A stretch of DNA of 64,000 nucleotides from Steromphala cineraria (lineage: Eukaryota > Mollusca > Gastropoda > Trochida > Trochidae), in NCBI GenBank assembly GCA_916613615.1, contig OU744732.1:29026673-29090672 (forward strand). The letters are read 5' to 3'. Below the pieces are notes generated by a model. The model ran no database searches. It saw only the letters and a program-made list of their open reading frames with translations, and was not told the origin of the DNA. How positions within the stretch are numbered: the stretch's first letter is position 1; every line of letters begins with the position of its first letter. Below are positions 14,201 through 29,200 of the stretch, piece after piece. Made by a program: the position numbers and the translations under genes.

Positions 14201-17200
14201 CATTTTATTACATTTCACTCAGTATACCAAGCTTTTCAAATGGACCTCAGAACATTGGAATAAGTATTGACCCATATGGTCATTCAAAGCTCTTGATAGA
14301 AGCATTAAAGGAGCAGTAGCACGTTTTTGGATAATTTTATATCTTTTTTTTTTCCACTGATATTGTACGAAAATGCAAAATGTATTATTTTGATAGCGTC
14401 AGAAATCTTATTACAAAAAACAATCATCCATAGTCAGAGAACATATTATAAAGTTTCACATGAAGTCCATTGGCTACCATTTTTGTTTGAACACCTTGAA
14501 TTCATTTTGTGTTAGGAAAAGGAATCGCATGTCTGAACTGTTCATTATATATTTGATTTATTACTGCTCCATTTAGTTTTAATACATTGTCTTTCAATTG
14601 AAACCGTTTATTTTAATTTTCCTGACATCACCTTATACTCCCTCAAAAATGTGGTACTGCCCCTTTAAATTAAATATAGTACTGATATAAGTATTTTGTG
14701 CATTTAGCAAGTTCTGTCTACATAAAAGGTATAAATAATCATAAAAGACTTGATCCTAATTGTGCTTCCAAAAATACCTTGTACCAAACCACTTATGTGA
14801 CAAGTGTACATGACAGGGTGCATACAGGATGTGTCTACATTGTTTTACAACCAATGTTGTTTCCATTATACCTTCCTGTTTTATCAGGAATTTCTTGATC
14901 AACAAAGCTTAAATCATTACAGTCTTTTTTCACTTTATGATGATGTTTGATCACTCCGATTTCAACCTTTACTGCAATTTCACTTTGATTTATAGAGGAC
15001 AATATCACATATAGGCAAATTTTTATTCTGCTAAGTGACCTACGTGTCAACAAATTTTGTTGTAAATGACATTTTTGTCTTTGTTGTTAAATGGCAAAAA
15101 GTTGCTTCACAGAATAAAGAAGTTGTCTTTCCATAAATCTACGCTTACTGATCATCACATTTACTTCCAGAACGTGAATCAATTAAGACCAATGACACTA
15201 TCAACTCACACAATCATTTACTCACAAAATTTAACTGATTTACTCACTAAATCTCACCCATTTACTCACTAAATCTCACCCATTTACTCACTTAATCTAG
15301 ATCATTTACTCACTAAATCTCACCCATTTACTTGATAAATCTAACTCATTTACTCACTAAATCTCACTCATTTACTCACTAAATCTCACCCATTAACTCA
15401 CTAAATCTCACCCATTTACTCTCTAAATCTAACTCATTTACTCACCAAATCTCACTCATTTACTCACTAAATCTCACCCATTTACTCACTAAATCTAACT
15501 CATTTACTCACTATCTGAATCATTTACTCACTAAATCTCACTCATTTACTCACTAAATCTCACCCATTTACTCACTAAATCTAACTCATTTACTCACTAA
15601 ATCTCACTCATTTACTCACTATCTGAATCATTTACTCACTAAATCTCACTCATTTACTCACTAAATCTCACCCATTTACTCACTAAATCTCACCCATTTA
15701 CTCACTAAATCTAACTCATTTACTCACTAAATTTCACTCATTTACTCACTAAATCTCACCCATTTACTCACTAAATCTAACTCATTTACTCACTAAATCT
15801 CACTCATTTACTCACTAAATCTCACCCATTTACTCACTAAATCTCACTCATCTACTAGCTAGATCTCACTCATCTACTCGCTAGATCTCACTCATTTTCT
15901 GGGTAAAACTCACTTATTTACTTGCTAAATCTCATTGATTTACTTTCTAAATTTCACTCATTTACTCACTAAATCTCACCAATTTACTCACAAAATCTCA
16001 CTCATTTACTCGTTAAATCTCACTCATTTACTCACTACATCTCACTCATTTACTCGATTTACTCACTAATTCTCACCCATTTACTTGCTAAATCAATGAA
16101 CAAGTTTCTATTTACATCAACCAACCCCCTGACTCCCGAGCAAACAATAAAGGGTGATTCTAGATGTTAATAACAAAGGTGTTCTTGATCAAATACTTAC
16201 CTTCTCAACATCCAAATACGGAAACTTATCTACCAACAATATACTAGAATATTTAACATATTTCAGTTCTTCAAAATGTCAATAATTGAGACATAAATAC
16301 TAACAGAGTAACAGTTGACAAAAGCAGACAATGAATATACTACTTCCTGGTCAACAATATACTTCTGTAATGTGTATCTATTAAAACACATTTAACTACA
16401 TAACATGATGTTAAAACAAGCCGATAGTCAACTACTCCCGCCGTACATGAAGTGCATGAACTAAATTAAACAATGAGGCTGTATCCTTCATCCAATCTTC
16501 GTTCCTTTAAATATTTTTGTTTAAACATAGTCATAATTTTCTCAAGTAATTGCAAGGTTTATTAAAGGGACCATTCAAGCGAGGTATTTTTTGTGGAAAC
16601 GAAAGTCAGGAGGACTTTCCTGTTTACAATTATATATGATTTTTACATGATAATTTCACACTAAATTTCAAATATGTTTGGGAGGTTAGCATTTCAGGTG
16701 TTCAAGATTTAACAATTTGACAAAAAATAAAGTGTATCGCTCAAAAAATAAAAACATCGTGAAATGAAGCCAATCACCAAAGCTGCGGTCGTGGAATGCA
16801 TTACTATGACCGTAGCTTTGTAACTGACAAGTTTTATTATGAATTATTTGTAAATATGCTCCTCTTCGACCAAAAAAGTAGTTATTTTTTAATGAATTAG
16901 CATAATACAGCAGATTTGTTTTCTCGCAATGCTAACAATTCAAAATGGCGGATGAAAGTTGCTCGAGTGGTGCCTTTAAATCTTTAGTCCCAGGTCACTG
17001 ACTTGCAAAATCTTTCCTTTGACTGGAACAAAATTCATAAGCTTCTCAATTCATTGCAAGTTTATTAAATCCTTAGTCCCAGGTCAGTGACTTACAAAAT
17101 CTTTCCTTTGAGTGACGCAAAAAATCAATGCAAACTCATTGACTAGCCTGTTTGTCTAAACATTTTTTTTATTACCTGACAAAGCTGCTTGACTATTTGA

Positions 17201-20200
17201 CAAAGTTCTTTGACGTTTGGACCAAACAATACTGCAGGACCATGACTCAAGAAAATAAAAAAGTTTTTGTGAAGGTTATCAATGATCATGATATTTCATT
17301 CTTAGTTTCATTCAAACTCAGTTTAACAGAACTCTTAATAATAACATGTTAAAATTATATAAAAAATAACATTTAAACTTAGTTTAACAGAACTCTTAAT
17401 AATAAAATGTTAAAATAATTTAAAAAATACCAAAACAATGAATGGGCTTTTAGCTACATTTACACATGATTGTTTCACATTCATAATTCGATAAAGCTGG
17501 GCAATTTGGTTCTGACTTTGCAAAAGAACAAAGGATTGTTTTGCTGAGCTGACCCCAAAATAAGAGTGAAGAAGAAACCCAAAATGGCAGCAAACCCTAA
17601 GCGTTCATATCCTTTCCCCACTTCCTATAATCTTGAACTAATAGATCTTGAGCTCAGGTTATCAAGGAACTTCCATGATTTGTTTCTTAAGGAATCAACC
17701 CAATAAAACTAAGTTGAAAACCCCAAAACGACGTAACAAGACATGGCCATACATCTAAATACAATATTTCACTGTTTTTCAGATGAGTTCAGTCATCTGG
17801 AGGATAGAAGCCTAAATCCTTGCAGAGACAGAAAGAAGGAAAGTGTCAAATCTATATCGTTATCACTGTGGTAGGTAATAATAAAGCCAAGTGGACCTTT
17901 TTTCAGCTCATCAAGCAATTAGCTAAAGCTTATTACAAACATAATGTTATATTATTCGAAAACAAATAGCTTCGTTCAAGGCACAAAGCTTACTGCAGGA
18001 TCAGTCTAAGTAAATCTAGCCTCAATATTATCCGTTATTATTATCCGAGTCTAGAAAGGCCTAGTAGAGGGTCGCGTCAGCCGACCTTTCTGCGACCTAT
18101 GACCCTCCAACGTTATGTATACGTGCGAAGGCAGACTATTGTCGCGTGGTAAGATGAGTTCTGATTGGTCAATTCGATACCAGGGCTGACGCATCCCTCT
18201 ACAAGACCTTTCTAGACTCAGTATAGGAGTGAAACGGATAATATTGAGGCTAGGTTAACTTAGACTGACTGCAGGATCTCAAGAATTTGAGTAATATCAA
18301 AAAATAGAGTTTTGGTAATAAGACATGACACGCTAAGAAACATACTACGCTGTTCATGAACAATAGATTCAATATGATACCTGTGTTTTATTGAAGAAAT
18401 CCAAATACTTTTAACAAGCGTCTTGATTTTTTACGTGATCTTAAAGGGGCAGTAGCACATTTTTAGGGGGAATATAAGGTGATGTCAGGAAAATGAAAAT
18501 TAATGGTTCCAATTAAAAGACAATGTATTTAAACTAAATGAAACAAAAATAATTCAAATATAATAACATCAAGTTAAGCCATGCAATTCGTTTTTCTTAC
18601 ACAAAATGAATTAAAGGTGTTCACATAAAATGGCCGCCAATGGATTTTATGAGAATCTTCATACTTTGTCCTCTGACAATTGATGATTGGCTTGTGTAAT
18701 AAGATTTTTGACACTGTCAAAATAATACATTTAGCATTAAATTACAATTTTAATATTAGTGAAAATTTTAAAATATGAAATTAGCAAAAAACGTGCTACT
18801 GCCCCTTTAAAGTCATGACATATTTCGATAGAGGACATTATGAGGATACTAATATCGTCAGTTAATTTTGGGACCATCGAGCGGGGTATTTTAACTTTTA
18901 TTATGAATTACTTGTAAATATGCTCCTCTTTATTTAACTTAATTTTGTTAATAAATAAGTATATTACAGCACATTTGTTTTCTTGCAATGCTAACATTTC
19001 AAAATGGCGGATGAAAACCGCTCGAGTGGTGCCTTTAAAATATCACAATTCTCAATACCATAACATATCATCAAAACCCTAGTTAAAAAGTCACCATTCA
19101 CAATCTTCAAGAAAGGTTCAATTTAATACAATCACAAGGATGTCAAGTGGTAAATATTCACTGATTCACGGCTTTAAGGGTAGACACTCCCTCTTTTCTG
19201 CATAAAATTTATAGGGAGAGAAAGTTTACTTTTAATGCAAATAACACAGTGCAAAACATTTAACGCTGTACTCAGTTACATATACATAACCCATTAAATC
19301 ACACCTTATAATGCATTCAAGCAATACTTTTATGGAGATGATATATGTTGAATATTAAATTTACCAAGTTATGAATATATATTTATCAACTTGTTTTCTG
19401 CAATGTAGTAAGAGACAAACTGTAGTTTAAATATAGATAAGAAATGAGTGTCAAACAATCAAGGTAAACATATAACATTAACTCATCATGACAGAGCACT
19501 TTCTCAATGTTTTGATACAAGGGGAACTCAATAAGTTCATAGAACTTGATTAAATGTAGGGGTTGCTTGAGCCTCGGTTTGGTGCGGAGCGTATTGCGGT
19601 ACAGGACCCTCGGTTCCGTACATTTTCAGTTCGGTATGAAACAAGGAATGCTCATCATTCAAACACTATTGTTGAGAGTTAAAGATCAAAATAAATCATA
19701 CCATCGTTACCACTTTGAAACTTGAAGACATTTATTGATAATAAATAAAACAAGATGTGTTTGTGAAACACGAATGCCCCCAGATGCATCCTGCTCGCTG
19801 TGTCAAGGTCAAGGTCACAAGGTCAAATGTCATGGTGTCATCTGAAAGGTCTCATCACAAGGGATCCATATGTCAAGTATCAAAGACCTAGCTCTGACCA
19901 ATCAAAAGTTATGACCAAGGTTAAAGTTTTTGTGGACAAACGGACAGACGGACGGACAGTAGTGGTGGGATGATTCATCGATACGCATCGATGCATCGAT
20001 GTATGGGCCGCCGATACAGTGAATCGATACAAACCTCTGTTCAGAAATATATCCCGATACGATACTTTAATTCGTTCGCAATACATCGATGTTTACCTTT
20101 GAATATCGGCTAATCGCGATGTCACATGAAAATCACTGAAACAAGTTTCATTACATCGCTCTCGGCAAATCATAACAAACGACAGTCAGAAACCTTTGTT

Positions 20201-23200
20201 GCAGAAAGTGTTTACTGGAAATGAGGTATTCGTTACAAGCCTTTTCATTGGCTGAATGATTTAGGTTAACCAATCACAAGTCGCTTTAAAAACGATGTAC
20301 GAAACATAAAACGTGGTCGTAATAATTTCATGACAACATATTGTCGATACAATATCAAATGCGTACATATACCGGAATTTCTTAAACGTTGTCTTATATT
20401 TTACTTTTTCAAAATTATCATACAGTTAATTGAAATATTTATGTATATAAAACTCGATGAATAATAGTCAGAAATATAACCATGATCACAAAACTTTATG
20501 AATAATGTTATTTGTCATCTCGAAATTACGATTAAGATTCAAGGTAATGTAAAACATCGTTCTTCCACGAGTGTACGTATCTTTGACAAAGATTTTATTG
20601 AATTTCGAAAAGAAATATGATAAATAAGATCGAAGATATGTCCTATTAAACCATTACATTGTACAACAAGCCTTCCGAAGTGATAATTCTTGATAATATT
20701 TGGAAACTCAGGTTTCAATTTCCGATCGTGGATGCAAGTGAAGGCACATCAATCTGCCGAAATCTAACAGTACGTAAAGGTTGCTTGAATCCTTATGTTA
20801 TTATATCAATATATATTTTTACACTTCTCTTTGTAAATTTTCATGAAAAACAACAACAATACAAAAGTTTTTATTTTATTTTACAAATTAGATACAGACA
20901 TGACCTCGATGATTGTGCATCATGTGTAAACCTGTAAACATCGACTCGCTATCTCGCTAGGTTGACAGAAAGTCGTGCTTGGTCTCTTGATTTGTTCATC
21001 TGCATCATATATCCCAGGTATAGGCCGACCCCCCTCTTTGTCCCCCTAATTTCTAATATCCTATATCCTAAGTTTGGGATATATTAACATTTTGTTCACT
21101 GATCTCCTGATAAGATAATATATACATCATTTAAATTTCAAATATAAATTGAATTATTTTGTCCAGTATTCTATACTTATACAGTACTATGTTTTATTCA
21201 TTTTTACATCATATTATATCAAAACGTTCCAAGCGTGACAAAGAAAGTTTGTTCAAACCATACACTGATATTGTTGTATTTGTTGTATGAGCATATCAAC
21301 TTCAAGTACTGTTTTTTATTTCCTAATACTGGTATTACAATCAAAGATGTAGGTATCATGATACGTATTGTATCGCCACCCAAAAATCGGGATACGTATC
21401 GTATTGCAGCATGGATGTGCGATACTTTGGCAATATATCGTCGTGACTCAAATTTTAGTATCGGGATGTATCGTTTTGCAAACTATATGCCAATACCAGC
21501 ACTAACGGACAGGTGAAAAACAATATACCAGGGATGCAGAAATCGGTCTATTTGCCGGACATGTCCGATTGGGAATCCAGTTTGACCGATTGAAAAAGTG
21601 ATCTGTCGGACATTCAAGAAGTCATTTGACCGATCAAAGATAATCAAAGAATTACTAAACAAACAGATAAACAAGCCTGAGTTGACTAACAAGCAATCAA
21701 TAAAGGCCAAGTGCCCCGCTTGTATCGGTCATAATTGTAATGAAAACACGAACCGGTCATCAATGAAACAACTAATCCTGTATTAAAACTCCATAATTAC
21801 CTTGTTATCTTTAATTATTGGATCATCTCAGTGTCATGTATTGAGTAAAGAGAATTTGAACGTCATGTTTTTTCAGGTATGTAGATTACTAGCATGAGCA
21901 GCGATGGCCGCCATTTTTAATATTAATGATCGCATTGAAAATTGTTATCGTAACTGAACATCATATAAGGCTTATTTACGTGATAGAATATTATGATACT
22001 ATATGTTCATCATAAACATTAGTAATGGGAATGTTTTTGATAAAAATTATTATCGTAATTGAAAAACTTGAGTCACGTGTTCTATTTTTCTAAGAAAATG
22101 TAATCTCGAACCATAGCGCATTTTTCCACGTGTTGTAGTATTCTAGGAAATTGTAGTCTCGAACCAAAGCACAAATTACCACATGTTCAACTGTTTATTT
22201 ACGTGAGATAATAAATTTAAAATTTGTTGAAAAAAAACATTATCAGCGTATATTATATACTATAATATATTATAAATAATATATACTCAGAAACTTATCT
22301 ATCGATAATTCTTAACTAGTTATTTAATAATTCATGCCATCAATAAAAGATTGAGACACATTACTTCCGGGTCGGCTTATACGTGAAATGTCCGATTGGC
22401 AAAAATTTGAATCTGCATCCCTGCAATATACCCCCGGAATCTCCGATTCGGGGGCATAAAAATTTAATCTTTGACTTTTTGAATAAATATTATTGTTTTT
22501 TTAAAGTTATTAAAATGATATTTTGGACACAAATCAAATATGCGATACGAACCGAAAATTCATGTTAATGAATCGAACATAAAATACTGAGGTCCAACTA
22601 CTATAGTAGTGAACCATTTTACCCCTAATTAAATGCACTTGAGTTAGTTTTGGACAGTGGTTTTTTTTAATAGCTGACAGAGATGTTTCAGTAAAAATTA
22701 TCATTAGCATACATTCTATCATCAAAAGCTCAAATAATTCTAGTATATAGAAAACGGAAGGGACAGTTAAAGTACCAATCTGAGTCCGAACATCATTGAT
22801 CAGATCGCCACCTGTTGCCATCAATAAACAATAGCGAAGGCGTTAGAGTGATCTAGATATATACATTAATAATCTCATCTTCGAACATGTGTTGACTTAT
22901 TTATGAACTGATATGTTATGTTACAGACAGAAGCCTTCCCTAAGCTCTATGTCAAACAGCAAATATAACTTCTTTCTTATAATTTGTGCCTTAAATTAAT
23001 AACATTTCCTAAATTAAGTGAATATGTTCCAATGTCTACCATCAACCCTACTATATTATAGTAGAACATTTTTTTTCTCAACTCGTGAAAATATAAACTT
23101 TCTTCCTCACTCGATGAGATAAACATGATATTTGTCAAGAAAAGACAAATATCCTCTATATCTAGCTCACAGCCACACTATTCAATACGATACATGTCAT

Positions 23201-26200
23201 GATACACTATTTATAAGGTTTCAAATTTCAACAAATTCAACATTTCCTATTGACAAATAGTATTTGAAATACATTGATTTTCAAGCAAAATAAGAAATTA
23301 GCATATATCATAACACCTCTATTAGCATCCCATTGAATACATTTGTATACAAAGTACTAACTCAAATTTATTGCGACAAACAGTATTCATTGATGTGTTT
23401 GAATCATCATTTATTTCATTACATTCTAAATAGCCAACTGTCTCTTCAATATATTCAAGCCATTTTCTTATACATATAACTCCATAATTTTTATTTCTAT
23501 GTCTATCAGACTAGCAGTATTAACATTTTAATAGCCCTGTATCTTTTCTGGCTTATAATAATATGGGCTGACAAAATTTTCACATTATCAATGTTTGATT
23601 AAATATATATAACATGAATAACTATTTAGACAAATGCTGTTTTGGTCTCTTTACGTCTCAAACACAACAACAAATTCATTGACATGTTAAAATCAACTTT
23701 CCGAGTAACTTCCAAATATCAGTCAATACGATTCAAAAGAATTTATTAATATGGCTACAAGCAGATTCAAAATTTTGCCAATCGGACCTCAACATGTTTA
23801 TTTTCAAATCGGTCAGTTTTTTGTTTCAAATGTCTAATAGGGTAATTTTCTAATCTGGATTCCCAATTGGACATAGACCGATTTCTACATCCCTGGTTAC
23901 ATGTCTAGTGTTTATTACGAATAAAACTCTTGATCAAATACAACATAATTACCTGTTGACACAGTTGTTGTTTCGGTCCATCTACCCAGAACACCTCCAC
24001 TGTTTAGCCTGTTACTACAACTAGGAAGTGAATTGAAAATAGACCCTCTGCTATTGAAGAGTTGAAAGACTGGATATTCAATGGGCTTGTAATAAGCCAT
24101 GCTTGAAACCCATTGAAGTATAACACGTTTGCATAACACCATGCATGTAGAAAGTCATAAACTTTACTTATGTGCTCTACATAACATGTAAGAGTTCTTT
24201 CAAAGTGTTTAATGATAATCTAAGCAGCCGGTGGTCACATCCTTAAATAGAAGTTTAAATTGTGGATGTTTATATTCTGTTGGGTAACGTCTCCTCAAAC
24301 TGAATATGCAAATGAGGATGGATTAGCTGTAAGTAACCTATTTCCATGGCAACTGATCATATGTCAATATGAGTAAGGTTACTGAACTGTTTACTTAAAA
24401 GCACAAAACTGTTTTACTAGTTATCCATTAGCTAAAGGTAATAATGTAAATGGATTTACTTAGTGGAAACAAATCTACCTTTATGTTCATCTTAATTCTG
24501 GGATACCTTGGTTTAATTATGTTACCTTACAGAAAATCCTTTGATGAATATGTCCAAGTACGAGTGAATGGATTCGATCATTATCTTCATATAAAAATAT
24601 TGAGTTTACATTTCAGTTACTTGGACCAAACAAATAAGAATAATCTATTATGTCCAAAAAGACATCATACCTTAATTTAGTGGCAAAATAAGGATAATAA
24701 AAAAGATTACTTAAAACTTTGCAATGAAACTACTTAACTAGGTCTATTATATCATCAAATATAAATTCCCTTTCATGTTATCAAATAATCGTTATAAAGA
24801 TGTATTTAGATTATGGGATGTAAATAAAGGATGTCATCTCATTCTGGATAAGGATTATTTCATGAAAGGAACAAGATATTTTCAATCTTGCATTTTCAAC
24901 TGATTTACATTACAAAATTTAACTGAATTACATTACAAATAAAAAAATAATTCATTTCAAACTATGAAAAAAAATACACATGATACATCTTATTTTGTGT
25001 ATTTACTGTAAAAACACAAGCTTCCATTTTTGGAGCACTTTTTTTAAAGTATCATTTAAGTTGTCTATATCTGTCAATAGCATATTGAATAGTTCTGTGA
25101 GATTCTGCAATCAAATGCTAAAAATTCAAATTAAAAAAAGTTTAAAATTTTCAATTTTGTAACGGCAAATTATTTGACACAGGGAGAGCGTTCTAGTTAC
25201 TTTAATAAGGGGGTTTGCGCTTAGAGCAGACACTTAGTGCCTGGAGCATTTAGCGCTATATAAATCCCCTCATTATTATTATTATTATTGTTTACAAAGG
25301 GACCATGAAATCTCAACATAACATAAATGACAAATTAAGTAAGACCAGAATCAATGTGGACTTCAGTGATCAATCTTCAAGGGACATGCTACTAAAAAGT
25401 CTTGTGAGTCCTAGCTGATTTAAATGAGTCCTTTAATAAGTAAGCACATAGCATCACAAAAATAACTATGCATCCCAGGACTCACAGCTTAAATTTCTAT
25501 GAGTCCTTTCTAAATTTTATGAGTATTTGAAGCAGGACTCGCAGGTAAATTTATCCCTGGGACTTAATAGTAGAAAGTAGAATGGTAGAATGGTAGAATG
25601 GTAGAATAGCAGAATAGCAGAATAGTAGAAAAGTAGAATAGTAGAATAGTAGAATAGTAGAATAGTAGAAAAGTAGAATAGTAGAAAAGTAGAATAATAG
25701 AAAAGTAGAATAGTAGAATAGTACAATAGCAGAATAGTAGAAAAGTAGAAAAGTAGAAAAGTAGAATAGTAGAATAGTAGAAAAGTAGAATAGAAGAAAA
25801 GTAGAATAGTAGAATAGAAGAAAAGTAGAATAGTAGAATAGTAGAAAAGTAGAAGAAAAAAGTAGAAAATGAGAAAAGTAAAATAGTAGAATAGGGAAGC
25901 ATATATGTCTAGAGGTATGTTATTTATTATGATCCTGTTGTACTACAAGAATGTTGTGATCTTGCTGAACCAGGAAGACAAACATACATGCATACATTTC
26001 TAGTTACATCATACATAGTTTCATTGAAATATTACGCTTGTTTACAATGAAGTCGGAATACATCCTGAATGGTTAAGATCTAAGATAACTCGCTGATGAT
26101 TAACCGTTGAACAGCTGTACTGAACGACCCCGTAACATTGAATTGTTCCTCATTAACCTTTAGCAAATAAGACTCATGGTTAGTGATATTATGATTGCAA

Positions 26201-29200
26201 AATAATGGTTTATTCCATTTGTTAAATATTCATTATATCCATATATTTATTAGGAAAGTAAACCAAGATCATGATGCATCATTCTTTCATTGAGCTGGTC
26301 AAGAGTTGTGAATTAACCCCTTAATGATTTACCGTTAAATGCAGATGCGAAATGTAATCAGTATGATTCTTTAAAACCATTTATTTTCTAAAGAAGTATG
26401 GACATTCATTGATTATTTGATATCATATACTTCATTTCCGTTACAAGTTCTAGAATGCTTCTCAAACAGTTTCCATATTAGAGATAAATGCCATTTAGAT
26501 AGTGAACAAATGTAACAATGTTATATTATCTTCAATAGTACAGATTCTTGTACTTTTTTTGGGTCGAGTCCCATGCGGGATTCGAACCTACATCCTCAGA
26601 GTCAGGCATATTGAAATGAGGCTTCTTTAAATGAAATTCAAAATGAGGCCTTAAAAAGAATTTAGAAATGATAATCACCTACTTGTTCAGCAGGATCTAC
26701 CCTTCAACTATCAGCTAGAAATGTACATTTGATCAGGGCAACTTGTGTTGACTACAGCATGGACAAAGTTAACCTGCAGAATAGACAGACCTAACTCATG
26801 TCCCTTGCAGAATGAACCTGTTAACCAATTTGTAATCAGGAATTGTTATTGTTTCACCAGCCAAAAATGTCAAAATGCATGGTTATTGTGACAATGTCAC
26901 AATCTAACACTAGCTTTAAAGGGGCAGTAGCACATTTTTAGGGGGAATGTAAGGTGACGTCAGGACAATGAACATAAATTGAAAGACAATGTATTTAAAC
27001 TAAATGGAGCAGTAGTAATTCAAATATATAACGTAAAATTTAGCCATGCGATTCCTTTTTCTTACACAAAATGAATTAAAGGTGTTCACAAACAATGGCC
27101 GCCAATGGATTTTATGTGAATCTTCAAACTTTGTCCTCTGACTATAGATGATTGACTTGTGTAATGAGATTTTTGACACTGTCAAAATAATACATTAAAC
27201 ATTAACTTACAATTATCAGTGAAAAATTTAAAATACAAAATTATAAAAAAATGTGCTATTGCCCCTTTAAAAGAAGTAGACCCTCAGATTTGTATTGCTT
27301 ACATACAAGGAACATTATTCAACAATATGTAAACATTCCTGTGGAAACACACCTGTCATCTAAACATTACAGTTGTTCAATCAAGTCCGTAGTCGATACA
27401 TTTTACTGTTTTCAATTGCTTTGGATTAAGAAAATAAGAATGAGACATTCATTCCAAAAGTAACCAAGATCTGAAGAAAATATGGTGGAATGTCAATAGC
27501 ATACTTTTGTTTGTTTACCTTAAGAGAAATTAATGTCCTATATTTGATTTACAAAAAAGGTATACTTACATATGACATTGAACCCTCATACTGATCATAT
27601 CGTGAGTAACTTTATTTTGAACAAGACATATGGACAAGGGTCCTATCAATCAATTTGTTCTTTTGAAATAGATCCCACCAACATAGATTCAGTTCTACTC
27701 TAATAAGTTTCATTGCTCCTGTCGTAAACAGTCCAAACAAAATAGGTCATCCTTGACCGCACAGGAATACACCAGTTCAGATATGCTTGAGTAGTAATGG
27801 CCTATAACATTTATTAGGTACTTGTACCTACAATACTTGGTAGAAGGAAATCTCAACCTCGGCCTCCTACGGGTTAATCAAAACCCTGGGTGTTTATGTA
27901 TGGTACTATACAACTATCATAGAATAACTATGAGAAATTTGCAATTTTTTTGCCAGGCTGAAATTGCCAATAAATTACAAAATTGTAAGGAAATTATCGA
28001 TTTGATATGCAGTCTTTGACCAAAATGTGTGTATTTAAGGTAAAAAGAAGAAAAACGCTCATCATTGAAATAAAACTTGTTTGATCTGTTTTTACAAAGA
28101 TATGTCAATGTTGATGTAGTCCTGTCAAAATGGTACACGTTCTAACCCTTTACTAACAAATTCCCTGATTATTCAGGGACAGCTAAACTTTACGGTCAAA
28201 GTAGATAAACTTCGCAGAAAAATAGAACTATTGATCTAAATCTCTTTACTGAAATGAGGAGAACCTTGCTAAATGTAAATGACAATGGAATCAGTAACAT
28301 GACTTTATTTTCCAAAAGATAAATGAGGAAAGTTTGCAATCTAAATATTGGTCTGCAGTCGTTTTCTTGTCACCATAACCATAATGAAAAAAAATCAATT
28401 GCTTACATGCATGAGGTATGCTTACTCCCTCAAAATACATTTTCATTGAAATTGCCAGTCTGGTTAGATTAAAGGGGCAGTAGCACGTTTTTAGGGGGAA
28501 TTTAATATAAGGTGATGTCAGGAAAATGTAAATCAATGGTTTCAACTGAAAGACAATGTATTTAAACCAAATGGAGCAGTAATAATTCAAATATATGATT
28601 TTAAGTTTAACCATTCGATTCCTTTGTCTTAGACAAAATCAATTAAAGGTGTTCACACAAAATGGCCGCCAATGGTTTTAATGGAAATCTTCATACTTTG
28701 TCCTCTGACTATGGATGATTGGTTTGTGTAATGAGATTTATGACACTGTCAAAATATTACATTTAACATTAACTTACAATTATTAGTGAAAAATTTGAAA
28801 CATCTCTTTTTTAAAAAAACGTGCTACTGCCCCTTTAAAGTCTGGGAGGGGGCTTCTTAATGTCTGAGTTACAAATGCAGTTAAGGGTTGTAAACGATTA
28901 AAGAGAGGGTTAGTTTATTGCATGGAATATGGTGGTTTAGATTTTTCAAAACGCTGATATCTACATGATAACCCTGTTTGAGTCATAGATGGATGCAATA
29001 ATTTTTTCAGAAACAATGTCAAATCATGTCAAGATTTCAGCTTGTAAAATAATGATTTAAAAAATAAGTCTGTGATATGCTCTATTAATGAATTTATTTA
29101 AATATCATAACATATACTCTGTGACCTGTACTAACTGGTACTCTGCATATGAAATATGAATAAGTAAGTTTACGTAACAGTTCACAATCACCTTATTACA

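Larger units (their letters stand above)
19752..22458. repeat. Dispersed repeat split by two hAT insertions
   Basis: The host repeat begins TGTTTGTGAAACACGAATGC, contains TCAAGGTCAAGGTCACAAGG and GGACAGACGGACGGACAG, and ends AATATACCCCCGGAATCTCC before a GGGGGCAT hairpin. It is continuous only when 19960-21504 and 21529-22423 are removed. The 3' hairpin is Helitron-like but the family is not certain. Related sequence builds the array at 12250-14225. Confidence 0.6.

Noticed and set aside
25517..25902. Two overlapping minus-strand frames with [12 protein letters not shown] repeats
   Set aside because: Both are readings of the GTAGAATA minisatellite in different frames; stop-free by composition only.
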